16,039 nt of DNA from Echinostoma caproni (lineage: Eukaryota > Platyhelminthes > Trematoda > Plagiorchiida > Echinostomatidae), in the NCBI GenBank assembly GCA_900618425.1, contig UZAN01042498.1, forward strand, positions 1 through 16,039, given 5' to 3'. Position 1 is the first letter of the stretch, and every line of letters starts with the position of its first letter. The position numbers were made by a program, and so were the translations under genes. A model generated the notes under the pieces. The model was not told the origin of the DNA. It searched no databases and saw only the letters and a program-made list of their open reading frames with translations. Positions 1-8,993 of the stretch are shown here, piece after piece.

Positions 1-76
1 ACAATCATTTATCGAGTTTCACCAAAAATCCTTGAGGGAAATATAGTTTCAGACGTTGGCGACCGCAGAGTCTGAT
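1..76. repeat. left arm of a perfect 76-bp inverted repeat
   Basis: Positions 1-76 are the exact reverse complement of 1936-2011, with a looser extension to about position 90. The arm begins at the window edge and may continue outside it. It may be a terminal inverted repeat of a DNA transposon or a foldback element; no transposase was recognised between the arms. Confidence 0.9.
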
Positions 77-97
77 AGAATCTGACTCAAGAAGCTT

Positions 98-148
98 GAG
101 CTGTGCACACAAACGAAAATTGATCTAAGCTCGCAAACTCATCTGGTA
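98..148 (+). repeat. diverged direct repeat, copy 1
   Basis: Begins GAGCTGTGCACACAAACG and includes GATCTAAGCTC. It aligns by eye with 2144-2195 at roughly three quarters identity over about 50 bases. It lies just inside the left inverted-repeat arm. Confidence 0.55.
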
Positions 149-670
149 ATGGCATGAGAAAATTCCCTGACCTTGACGTAACATAGAAATTGTGGTTACG
201 TAATCCCAATAACGTATCCAATGGAATTCTCTCACACGCTCATTAACAAGCGCATGACTCATACGTCTTTCTGTTTGACCCGATTGAATTTGTTTCATGT
301 GATTGTGATTGTACAAACTTGAAAAGAAATTCACGGATGTTCGTCAAATATTTGTTACTAATGACATCCTAAACGTGAACAAGGATTTCCCGACTCATGT
401 ATATATTGTTAAAACTGGGCTATCTGTACATCAGATGAACCCGGTGTAACTGCAAGCGAATGTGAGAATTCAGCGAATTTCGTTTATCGCATTTTACTGG
501 GTACCTCATAAAGTGCTTTTGGATTCAGCCGTCACACATCACCAATTTGACCGTCTATTGTCCGAATGTTTCAATTTCTCCGTAGACAAAGAAAAGTACT
601 TTCTGAATGATTTATCTGGCTAGAATGAAAGTTTCATCCGGTTCGGTTTTGAATGTTCGTGCTCCATTCC

Positions 671-689
671 TATATATATATATATATAT
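671..689. repeat. (TA)n microsatellite
   Basis: Nineteen bases of uninterrupted alternating T and A, inside the region enclosed by the inverted repeat. Confidence 0.9.
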
Positions 690-929
690 CCTTGACTGAT
701 GGTGGAGTGTGCGTTCAGACCAGACTGAACGAACCCTACATAAATTAACCTCAGTTGGGCTGATAAAGAAGCTTATCACGTCCAGATGAAACCATAAATC
801 GCTCAACAGGCTACGTCAGGAAGAAGGGAACGAATCATTTCCTGAGTGGGTTCGATAATTGTGACAACCGACCAAGAAGAACTGTACAGCTGTTCCGTCA
901 TGTTTGGGGGCTCGTCAACAGGTGTACTT

Positions 930-985
930 TTGTTCCGCGGTCAGGACTTCAAACCATTACCCCTGAGCTACAAGGTCACCACCGA
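930..985 (-). mobile_element. tRNA-like fragment with A box abutting B box
   Basis: The minus strand has TAGCTCAGGGGTAA (957-970), an excellent tRNA A-box/D-arm match, followed after one base by GGTTTGAAGTCC (944-955), close to a B box. The anticodon arm is absent, so this cannot be a functional tRNA. It fits an internally deleted tRNA-derived SINE head. Confidence 0.4.
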
Positions 986-1400
986 ATAGGATTGGCTCAT
1001 TCACTCGTTCGGGTTAGATCATTCAGCTTTTAGCCACAAAATACACTATTGATGGTCACAATATGATTTCACTAATCGAGTGAGTAAATTCAATTGAAGC
1101 AGAGTTTCCCCCAAACAGCGCCGATACCCATGATGCCAATACAACTGCCTGACTTTTAGCCGCACACGTGACAAAATATCTAATGATGAATACCGTGAAA
1201 AAAATAACAGTTTTTCATCTGAAAAGCGATTTAACATTTTGGCGATTGTGTTTCCTCCGCATTGCCACCTTTTACCCACAGCTACTGCTTTTCTTGTTTA
1301 GCTTAACCAAATAGTTTATTATTACTACTGCATTAGTTACCGTCCTCGTCGCATCTTTTCAATGTCTAATTACATCCTTGCGATCCTTATAGTTCAGTGG

Positions 1401-1416
1401 GTGTGAGTGAGTGAGT
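1401..1416 (+). repeat. short GTGA tetranucleotide array
   Basis: GTGTGAGTGAGTGAGT, about four units. No function inferred. Confidence 0.7.
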
Positions 1417-1476
1417 GTGGATATGAGAACTAATCAGACTTGTTCACAGCTCTGCGAATGTTGAAAGCTCTGTACC

Positions 1477-1492
1477 ACCTGAAGTTATTAGT
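1477..1492 (+). repeat. 16-bp direct repeat, copy 1
   Basis: ACCTGAAGTTATTAGT is identical to 2726-2741, while the flanks differ on both sides. It may be a remnant of a dispersed repeat or chance. Confidence 0.4.
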
Positions 1493-1935
1493 TGAGATAA
1501 GCACATTATTCGACTAGCGGATGCTTAACAGTTGATCATCCACGTACGTTCACGTGACGATGGATTGTCTTCATGAAAGAAATCATGAAAAGTCCTCGAA
1601 ATACGCAACAAAATGGTATCCGGGATAGCAGTGAAATCGTTTTCCTATCTGCCAGTCAGAGACGCATCTGGCAAAACTCAGCTCCACTGAATGTCACCCG
1701 CGAAATAGGATTGAACCTCTCCACGTTACGTATATTTGCCTTATCTCTGCTCCCACAAACAGGATTATCACACATTTTACAGACTAAACGGTATCTAACT
1801 GAAAAGCCGAAATAGGAAATTTCATCAAATGCTCTTTTTTCAAGAATGAATAATGAGGAAAATTCATCATGTAAATGAAGCCTCAGCGGAAAAGCTGAAA
1901 AGCACTGTACAGCTGTGTTGATCTGGTTGAGTCTC

Positions 1936-2011
1936 ATCAGACTCTGCGGTCGCCAACGTCTGAAACTATATTTCCCTCAAGGATTTTTGGTGAAACTCGA
2001 TAAATGATTGT
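1936..2011. repeat. right arm of the 76-bp inverted repeat
   Basis: Exact reverse complement of 1-76. The match weakens inward, with TTGAGTC at 1927-1933 also matching after a five- to six-base gap. The enclosed 1.86 kb has only short open frames (for example 1656-1937 on the minus strand) without recognisable domains. Confidence 0.9.
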
Positions 2012-2143
2012 GGAGAGCGCACGCCCACCAATTGTCCCATCAGCACCAGATGAGCAACGATCGAGCTTCACACAGATCCACTCCCACCCTGTGTGAGCCA
2101 TCTTGAATTGTATTATTTGTCACGTTGAAATAACTATCTACCT

Positions 2144-2195
2144 GAGCCGTGCGCATAACAAAACTGATCCAAGCTCTTAAACTAACCTGACCGGA
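2144..2195 (+). repeat. diverged direct repeat, copy 2
   Basis: Begins GAGCCGTGCGCATAACAA and includes GATCCAAGCTC. It is the counterpart of 98-148 in the same orientation, 132 bases outside the right inverted-repeat arm. The similarity may extend to the TGACGTAA found in both flanks (173-180 and 2222-2229). Confidence 0.55.
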
Positions 2196-2725
2196 AGAGT
2201 TAATCGCTTGTTCATATGGTCATGACGTAAATATCGGTGCTGGATATGGCAAAACAAATTGACTATAAGAAGGTGTACCTGCAAATAAAAGTTTAAATAT
2301 TCGGTGTGTGGATGATGCAGATATAGCTTTGGGAAGTTCGTTGTGTAATGAGTGATGAGTCTCTGAGAGTATTTGGCGGTAAAATTTTCACATCCTTATA
2401 GGTGACTGTCTATGATAGAATCTACTGATTTATCCCTGACGATGTCGATATAGTTAGAGATGTGTTTCGGAGATCTCGTCAGTAAATAAAAGTCTTTCTT
2501 CAGCATGCCGGGAAAAATGACTGGGGAGCAATACGCACAATGAGTGGAGCACGCATTCATTCACAAACCTAACAATCAGCTTGTGTGGACCAGAAAGTAT
2601 TATCAATTGGAGTGAGAAATATCAAGATTTCTGCTTAATTGTATTGAAATTGAAAAGTTATGAAAGGGAGTTCACCGAAAACAGACGTTCGCGTACTTTG
2701 TGTGTTCTCAATCAATGGACATAAA

Positions 2726-2741
2726 ACCTGAAGTTATTAGT
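2726..2741 (+). repeat. 16-bp direct repeat, copy 2
   Basis: Identical to 1477-1492; no further similarity seen around it. Confidence 0.4.
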
Positions 2742-3278
2742 GGCATCACGATACAAAGGATTTAATTACTACGCTACACTGAGTGATGCTCACGGAAGCA
2801 CTGGGACAGAGTTCTATATTCGTACAACCGACATGCTTTGTTCTGCACGGGTAAGTGAAACAGTGAATACAGAATGAGATAGCAGAACTGGGCGTTCTAT
2901 TTTTCAAACGTACATAACGTGAAGGGGCTAGATGTAAAGAGGGTCCTTAGCTTGGCTGGGTCGAATGTTTTGCCGATGGCACATGACGACCTTCTATGTG
3001 TCATCTCTGTGAAGTTGTTACCATTAAATGCTGAACTGATCTACACAAATATTTTATCAGCAGTGCCCGTTTTGAGATAGACCTCGTATTTTTGTATCAC
3101 AGGATCGACCAATCGCTCAGGGTATCCCTTCTGGATGGATATACTCGATATATTTTTCAGCTATTCATGAAGCATGTACTTCGTTGAACAAACGAGGGAT
3201 GAGGTTCTTCTTCATACTCGGTTATGCAAAGCCACAGAGATCGGGTATGCTGTACATTTTACGTCAATGTGTTGTGCG

Positions 3279-3670
3279 CCGACAGTCTGATCGACTAGTT
3301 AGGTGAATATCTTGGTATACCAGCTTATTGTTTGCTTCCTTTCCAACCGTGAATTTCAAATTAGATGCACATTATTTAAGTGATCTAGACCACGCACAAA
3401 GGGGAGAGTGCGTAAAGCCTATGTAGGATGCATTGTTCGAAACGTGCTTCAAGCGGAACATTTTCTACTTAATACGTGACAACTTTGGTGAAATTGGCCC
3501 TGGCGCGGACCCCGTTGTTACTCTATCCCTGTGGTGATATATCGTCGCGGTAAACTTGTTCATTACCAATTGCTTTAGCTCATTTATTGGTAGATCTGAA
3601 TTAATGCCGTTGCTTGGACTATCAAAAATAAAGACTATTAAGCTCTAAGTAATTGGTATCAGACTGTCGG
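3279..3670. repeat. nested inverted repeats (possible foldback or MITE-like unit)
   Basis: CCGACAGTCTGAT (3279-3291) is the exact reverse complement of 3658-3670. Inside it, ATTACCAATTGCTTTAGCT (3562-3580) pairs imperfectly with 3641-3659. The two pairs are nested and end side by side on the right, giving a unit of about 392 bases. No coding content seen. Confidence 0.45.
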
Positions 3671-4322
3671 AAAATAGTTCGACCGTTTCAGTATAGTCAA
3701 CAAAATCGATTCTTGAACAAAACAAAATGACAGACTACACTTTGGATATGCAAATGGATGGACAAGTCACTAGCTTGTATTCAATGGAACACGAAACAAC
3801 CTACGAGATACAAAGAGTAACTCTGTTGAATTTCTTTTTTTGCCTTTTGGCAAGATCGTCTAGACAGTCAGATATTGTTCCATGTCAACAGAGCACAAAG
3901 CACACACTCAGAAATCCAAATATTGCAAGATACTTTGTCAACTGACGAAGAAGTCACATCTGATTAGACAGCCCCTCGAAGAAAACAATGACCGAACCAT
4001 TGAATTGATATGAATTTCATTTGGATTTAGTCATATATATGTATATAAGTGCGTTAATAAGGGCTGATCTACGTTTAGAATTTAGAGACGTGAAATAGCA
4101 ATCAGAGAGGCATCATTCATTCCTCGTGGACAGGGTTTTACCGCTCCTGTTGTTTACTTAAAAAATGGGTTGGGTTAATTTAGGTTATTTATAAACGTTC
4201 AAAGATTAACACACAACAACTTAGGTTGTCATTCGATTAAACCATGTTATCTTCACCACATTTACAGAGCTGAGCTTGCTGTTACTCAAGGTTCCAGGTT
4301 CAACATAGTCACCAGCACTCAC

Positions 4323-4400
4323 CTTGTTGAAGTGCTATTTTGAGCTTTTGGCGTGGGGAACTACACGTTACACAAATAGTTGGTTCATTACTAGGACCAC
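4323..4400 (-). CDS. possible neurexin-like exon D: middle strands of the following LNS domain
   Basis: Candidate exon of 78 bases with an excellent pyrimidine-rich acceptor (TCTCTGCTGTCATTCTCAG|GTGGTCC) and a near-consensus donor (CAACAAG|GTGAGTGC) on the minus strand. In the frame entered in phase 1 it is open and encodes GGPSNEPTICV followed by QKLKIALQQ, then a split Gly codon. This is compatible with the S-G-G...I-x-V...L-K-I strands expected after exon C in LNS5. It ends at the domain position where exon A ends in the preceding domain. The problem is phase: exon C leaves in phase 0 and this exon enters in phase 1, and the GLLLY-type strand between them (roughly ten residues) is missing. 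Either a microexon of 3n+1 bases lies in 4401-6340, the exon starts further upstream with a small frameshift (frame 0 there reads SNRISAVIL), or the call is wrong. Confidence 0.45.
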
Positions 4401-6340
4401 CTGAGAATGACAGCAGAGATACGGTTCGACTGATCCAAAGTGGGCTGATTGAAAGCCGAGCGGTAATCAACTAGGCATTGCCAGTTTTTAATATACCCCA
4501 ATGTTACCATAATCGAGATAACTTCAGAAATTTGGGAATAAAAAGGGGCTTTAAATTCTCTCTGTCTCAAGGCGAGTGTTATCTGTTCTAATAGAAATTA
4601 AATCCAGTCATTTTTATTTAAAATGGCTACCAAAGATGACAGGAAAGTACACACATTATGTACACGTTTAGTTGGTGCATGTTTTGGTAAAACGTGCTTT
4701 ATCTTCTAGAACGATAACTACCAATAGGATATACCCAAAAATGGACGATGAAACAGCCGGAAAACATTTAGAATTGCTGTTTATATATAAGCAAAATATA
4801 AAACACAATCGTTGCACGTAACACAACTTCGAATGACATAATCCCATGATTGAATTATACGTGAATTTCGGCCTGCTTTTTTGCGATTGGGGGATAAAGA
4901 TTAAGGCAAAGAAACAATGTCAAGCATTCATGAAATTAGTTCTGCAATAGCTATGCAGGTATCAACGTTTCCCTATTGAACAATGAACTTATCAAACGTT
5001 TTCAGGTTACAGACATTGCTCTTTCGTTAGACATGCATCGTCCTCGTGCATGATTCAATCCACTCAATGTCTAGGGCCGAATAAAAACCGAAAGCGTGAT
5101 GAGATGCCTATCTTTATCAATCACAAATACATGTTAATTTAGAGACAGCGCAGTGCGGCTGTTGATATCGATAATCGTCTGACCAGATGTGAAATCAACA
5201 GTTATATAAGCACTGAAACAGGCTATCTAAGTGAAAGGAATTTCGTTCCACTTGACGTGACTCACAGTTCATACCAAATGTAAGAATTTGAGGGCATTTC
5301 AGATAACTCATACACACAAAACTGCCACACAAACAGTATTTGTCAGTTTGATGACATTGATTTATTCTATACTAAAAACACTTTTATGATACTGTTTTAC
5401 CAAATTAAATCAATATGAAATTTCGGGAGCTCAGGGGTTATCGGTCAGGCTGATGAATATTGCAAATACAAATATTCCAAAAAGCGCCAAAGTATTTCAC
5501 TATCTAGCAACCGAAATTAACCCCCCAAATCACATTTCTCCCTTTTATCAATCAGGGCGAAATTTTTATGCTGTAGAGAAATGAAGAACACCGGAAGGGG
5601 AGTGTAACGTACCGCAAATGTGCGTTTACTTTCCGAAATTAGCGAAGGACCGCTTTCAAAAAAATTGTACTTTTCTCGGATGCATTACTCCCTCCGGTGT
5701 CTGTATTTCCATCAACCCCGCAGATGCGCGCACATTATCGGAAGTGAAAACATTAGGATAGATTGCTCGGACAAGAGTGGAAATACAGCCTATGATGACA
5801 CGGTTACAAGTGAGTGCTACATTTGTGTTGGTGTCTGTGTCTACCGGTTCGGTCTTTTAACACGCACGATGGAGACACTTCAGAGCAACCGTATTTCCAA
5901 TTAACAGGTCATTTTCAAGTCCATGCATCGTGCACATTTTACGAGGTGTTACAAAAAATGTGGTTCCCGGATGGGAATACAAAAATGGAATGATACTAGA
6001 TCATAGGACAGGCAAGGACAGCTTTATGACCTACACAAGTGAGTTACAAGCATGGGGAGATCACGCCACACATGTTTTGTAGTATTCCGTGTGTAATTGG
6101 CTTTAAAAAAGTTTTGTGACATTTATGTTTAGCTACTTTCTAAAGTACAAAAACAATTAAAGTTTTCTAAGAGGTGCTTTTCTGAATTGCAATCATTAGC
6201 CAATTTCGATCATGTGAATAGGATGGATACGTTGGAGTTATTTGAAAGTTAATTAATGCTCTGAGGAAGTTCAAAATCCCTTTCTCATCCACTGAATATA
6301 TCTGACACAGTTTGGAAGCCGTTCAAATTCACAAGCTCAC
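4401..6340 (-). other. putative intron between exons C and D
   Basis: About 1.94 kb, beginning GTGAGC after exon C. If exon D is real, the phase mismatch predicts an additional microexon in here that I could not find by eye. The stretch 5556-5905 is open on the plus strand from 5608 and nearly open on the minus strand but matches no family I know. Nothing else recognisable. Confidence 0.4.
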
Positions 6341-6735
6341 CTTGTCTGCTTTCAACCAAAACTCCAAAACAAATTGATCATACTCGCCGGATAGCTCCAT
6401 CTGTACATAAGAGTCGTGCGTCTCCAGCGAGAGTGGAAATTCCAGCAACATTTGCCCCGGTGTCAGTAACCGTTCCGATGCAGTCACTTCCAACCGGTCT
6501 CGCCAGACACCGAAAGCGGTCCGAGTCAGTAGGTGCTTTGCCACTTGTAGAAAATCTAATCCGTTGAACCAGAAAGCCATTATATTCCCAATAAACATAG
6601 TGAGCTTGATCTGCGCCGGAGGAAGAACGACTGGTCGATCAGGAAACGCATCCACCGAGTTTGGTTCTGCTATTTTTGAGCTTCGACCGAGGATAATTTG
6701 TTTGTGCGACAGGAATCGGCCATCTTTGGGAATAT
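6341..6735 (-). CDS. NRXN: neurexin-like gene, exon C: end of one LNS domain and start of the next (LNS4-LNS5-like junction)
   Basis: Exon of 395 bases: two bases completing the split codon from exon B plus 131 codons. The acceptor is CATAAACTTACCAG|ATATT and the donor GACAAG|GTGAGC (6335-6340), leaving in phase 0. The frame stays open upstream to an ATG at 6802, but the phase-1 acceptor at 6736-6737 is the only one I see that joins cleanly to exon B. The text reads ...FLSHKQIILGR, then FIGNIMAFWFNGLDFL, which is the final F-x-G...FNG strand of a laminin-G domain. A linker follows, then FPLSLETHDSYVQMEL and FVLEFWLKADK, the opening strands of the next LNS domain. A back-to-back LNS-LNS pair without an EGF between them fits neurexin LNS2-3 or LNS4-5; I favour LNS4-5. 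The exon has no cysteine, although vertebrate LNS4 has two after the FNG strand as I recall it. Confidence 0.75.
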
Positions 6736-7339
6736 CTGGTAAGTTTATGCAGATCAAAAATGACATTTGTTTGTCACGTGACTGTGGAGGATGTAACATC
6801 ATAATTAATTTATGACGAGTAATCCGGTAGCAGCCATGGTCTACTACTTAACTAAACAGAGTATAACGAACGGTTTAGATCAAATACATGTTCAAATGAT
6901 CCATCACCTCGTGCGTTTAAGAGTCTTTATATTAAAAAAACATTACGAACACTTTAAGTATGCGGTAGTTTATAGGTTACGCATTCAAATGAAGTATATT
7001 AAACGCGACGGCTGAGTTTGAACACTTCACATCTGGAGTGATCAGCGGCCTAACAACCGCTCGAACACTAAGAAAATTTAATATTTCGATAGTGTGAGTG
7101 AGAATGAGGAAATTATAATTCAATGTTCGACTTCAGTAAGGGTTACGATGAATATCAGACTTCTTAGAGAAACCATTGTGTCACCTGGTTCTTTAAAAGT
7201 GGATCGAAAATCAACGCAATTGCATTGGAATGAATGGTTTATCATTCGGATCTCAATCTGAATTCCCTTCATACATCCATTGTCTGTCATCCAATAATAA
7301 ATTAATTGAAATTTTAGAAATGCCCAGAAACACAACCAT

Positions 7340-7430
7340 CGTATCTCCGAGGTGAGGGATTCGAACCGATTGCATTTTGCTGGAAAAAGACGCATGGCCG
7401 ATTGTTCAAGAACACTTTGTGGAATATGAG
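7340..7430 (-). mobile_element. tRNA-like element of a second family
   Basis: The minus strand carries a perfect B box GGTTCGAATCCC (7356-7367) preceded by a decayed A-box-like region (GAACAATCGGCCATGCG) about 35 bases upstream. It lacks the CACCACC linker and CTTCCTGAA tail of the three SINE copies, so it belongs to another family or is a chance match. Boundaries are approximate. It lies in the B-C intron. Confidence 0.4.
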
Positions 7431-8587
7431 TGTTCATTTGAGTGAGTATTCAGTTATAAAGTGATTAGTTGCATGAATCAACTTAACAGGTTCCAGTGAA
7501 GGTGAAAACTGCAACTAAGACTTTTCGTCAGCTAAGAGACAGCAATTATTTAGCTGTTATTCTATTCAATTTGTGCATGTGATCTATATGAAGACGAAGA
7601 GTATTATTTTCCAATCTCGACACTTTCAGTTTATTTGTGTCACTGTGATCCTGGTCACGCAATAATTTATTCTCACCGTTATCTCGATTAAATGGGGACA
7701 TCGATTGTCTCCTAAATCTCCTCATGATTTTTTGACACCGGAAGGTTAATCTAACAATTTCACCATAAAAACACAAATATATTCACTTGATTTAATCGTG
7801 CATTGGGGAGAATTTTGTAAACAACAATTCACACTCAAAGAAATCACGTTTGTAGTGACCGAACAGGAGTGTACAAAACCGTTGTTAACCGGCACCATGC
7901 ATCAGATATCTCTCCCCACAAATCCCCACCCCGTCAATCAGACTGCATACGATGTGAACTCGTGCAGTCGGTGGAATTTGAGAACACGGTCGTCCGAATA
8001 ACAGGTCGTACTGTAGCTAATAACACGATCACCTCCGAGTGGGCCAGAGAGGTTACCGCGTTTTAGGGTGGCAAATTCTTTCATTTGATTTATATTACTT
8101 ATAGCACCAATATTTGGTTGCTATGTGTTTCAGTTATCTTTAACAACAATGAGTTTATGACGAGTGAAATTAGTTCACCATTGAAAATAAATTTCAATGA
8201 TTAATATGCTATGAATAAATTTACAACACATCAGAAATGCTATACACCTCATCTATTCCTGTTTGATTGTTTTGGTGGATTCCATTTCCAAAAACCGCAT
8301 TTTATTTTACATTTCACGCTAATGGCACGTAGTTCTGTTACTGGCAACTGATCACTAGCTTTGGTGGGACTCACGAGGATATCATGTCTAATCGTTCCAA
8401 ACAAAAGTTTCAGAACTGAAAGCTTTGATGTGAGGCTAACGTCACCACCGAGGTTCTCATCTTCATTTTATCATCTTTCCTTCCATCATCTATCTATTCG
8501 ATTATGGTTCGTGCTGTATTTAGCTGTTTGTTATATCGCCGAAAACCAGCTTGCCTGCTAACATTGCTCTCTCATGAATCTATAATT

Positions 8588-8740
8588 TTCAGAAGTTGGG
8601 AATCCGTCAATCACAGAGTTGCCGTGCAACACACAGCAGGTGCAAATCGGCAGACGGTGGGGGTGGGATTCGAACACGTCCTCTGAGGCAAAAAGCTAGT
8701 GAAATTTATCGGTTGAGCAGCACCAACACCATCGCCATAT
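8588..8740 (-). mobile_element. tRNA-derived SINE copy 1
   Basis: On the minus strand this has a tRNA-like head with a perfect pol III B box GTTCGAATCCC (8665-8675). A CCACCCCCACCG linker follows, then GTGTGTTG..CGGCA, and the copy ends in CTTCTGAA. The A-box side (CTGCTCAACCGATAA) is decayed. The tail elements are shared with the copies at 10862 and 14891, which shows a family rather than a tRNA gene. It lies in the B-C intron in the gene's sense orientation, about 145 bases from exon B. Left and right limits are approximate. Confidence 0.6.
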
Positions 8741-8884
8741 TTCAAATCGGTTATTGATCGATAAATAACATCATTTGAACTCACTCTTCAACCACCTAAG
8801 CATCGGAATATGGTGTGTGAAATGCATAAGTTTAACATTTTACATAAATGAGTGAATCGTTACGGCCAATTTTAGGGAACTCAC

Positions 8885-8993
8885 CGTAAACTTGGGCGAG
8901 GTGATCAACGGAAAAATTTAGTTGCCTTTCACGCCGCACCACCCTGACTGTGTGCCACAGGTTGTCGGAAACGAATGTGGTGCTCTTGTATCG
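8885..8993 (-). CDS. NRXN: neurexin-like gene, exon B: central WHTVRVVRR strand of the same LNS domain
   Basis: Short exon of 109 bases, found by reading the minus strand between an acceptor TTATTTTACAG|CGATAC and a donor TTTACG|GTGAGT. It encodes 36 residues with no stop, beginning RYKSTTF and containing SDNLWHTVRVVRRERQ and then LNFSVD. The W-H-x-V-x-V-x-R core is the hallmark strand pair of laminin-G domains, and WHTVRVVRR is, to my knowledge, the form seen in neurexin LNS4. It enters in phase 0, matching the phase-0 end of exon A, and leaves in phase 1, matching exon C. It therefore sits exactly where the domain needs it, between the YDFG strand of exon A and the C-terminal strands of exon C. 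It lies 4,948 bases from exon A and 2,149 bases from exon C. Phase agreement, both splice signals and motif content together make this a confident exon despite its size. Confidence 0.75.

Larger units (their letters stand above)
2196..4322. other. no recognised gene
   Basis: AT-rich sequence with the nested inverted repeats at 3279-3670 and a plus-strand open frame of 72 codons at 3727-3945 that has no recognisable motif. I searched the minus strand for the next LNS exon (W-H-x-V and F-x-G-C patterns) and found none, so the gene probably continues beyond position 1 or ends in sequence I cannot recognise. Confidence 0.5.
6736..8884 (-). other. intron between exons B and C
   Basis: Intron of 2,149 bases, beginning GTGAGT and ending ACTTACCAG on the minus strand. 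It contains a tRNA-like element near 7340-7430 and a SINE copy at 8588-8740. A tract at about 7800-8066 has two overlapping plus-strand open frames but no recognisable protein. The remainder is AT-rich and unremarkable. Confidence 0.65.

Noticed and set aside
1046..1279. Minus-strand open frame containing YWHHGYRRC, considered as the next LNS exon
   Set aside because: The W-H-H resembles a laminin-G strand, but the following residues do not alternate as expected, no good donor follows, and the only nearby acceptor puts the sequence in a frame that stops.
1656..1937. Minus-strand open frame with CKMCDNPVC, considered as a zinc-binding or EGF exon
   Set aside because: Too few cysteines and no recognisable spacing; it runs into the inverted-repeat boundary and is probably chance.
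5440..5490. CTGATGA on the plus strand, considered as a hammerhead ribozyme core
   Set aside because: The required GAAA after stem II is missing and the flanks do not form the three stems. Other CTGATGA occurrences, such as the minus strand near 1934 and 11670, fail the same way.
6736..6802. Extending exon C upstream to the ATG at 6802
   Set aside because: The acceptor at 6736-6737 gives the phase required by exon B. The alternative acceptor CATCCTCCACAG would enter in phase 0 and, joined to exon B, would create an immediate stop.
7120..7437. 105-codon minus-strand open frame
   Set aside because: It runs through the tRNA-like element and AT-rich intron; there is no domain and no splice support.
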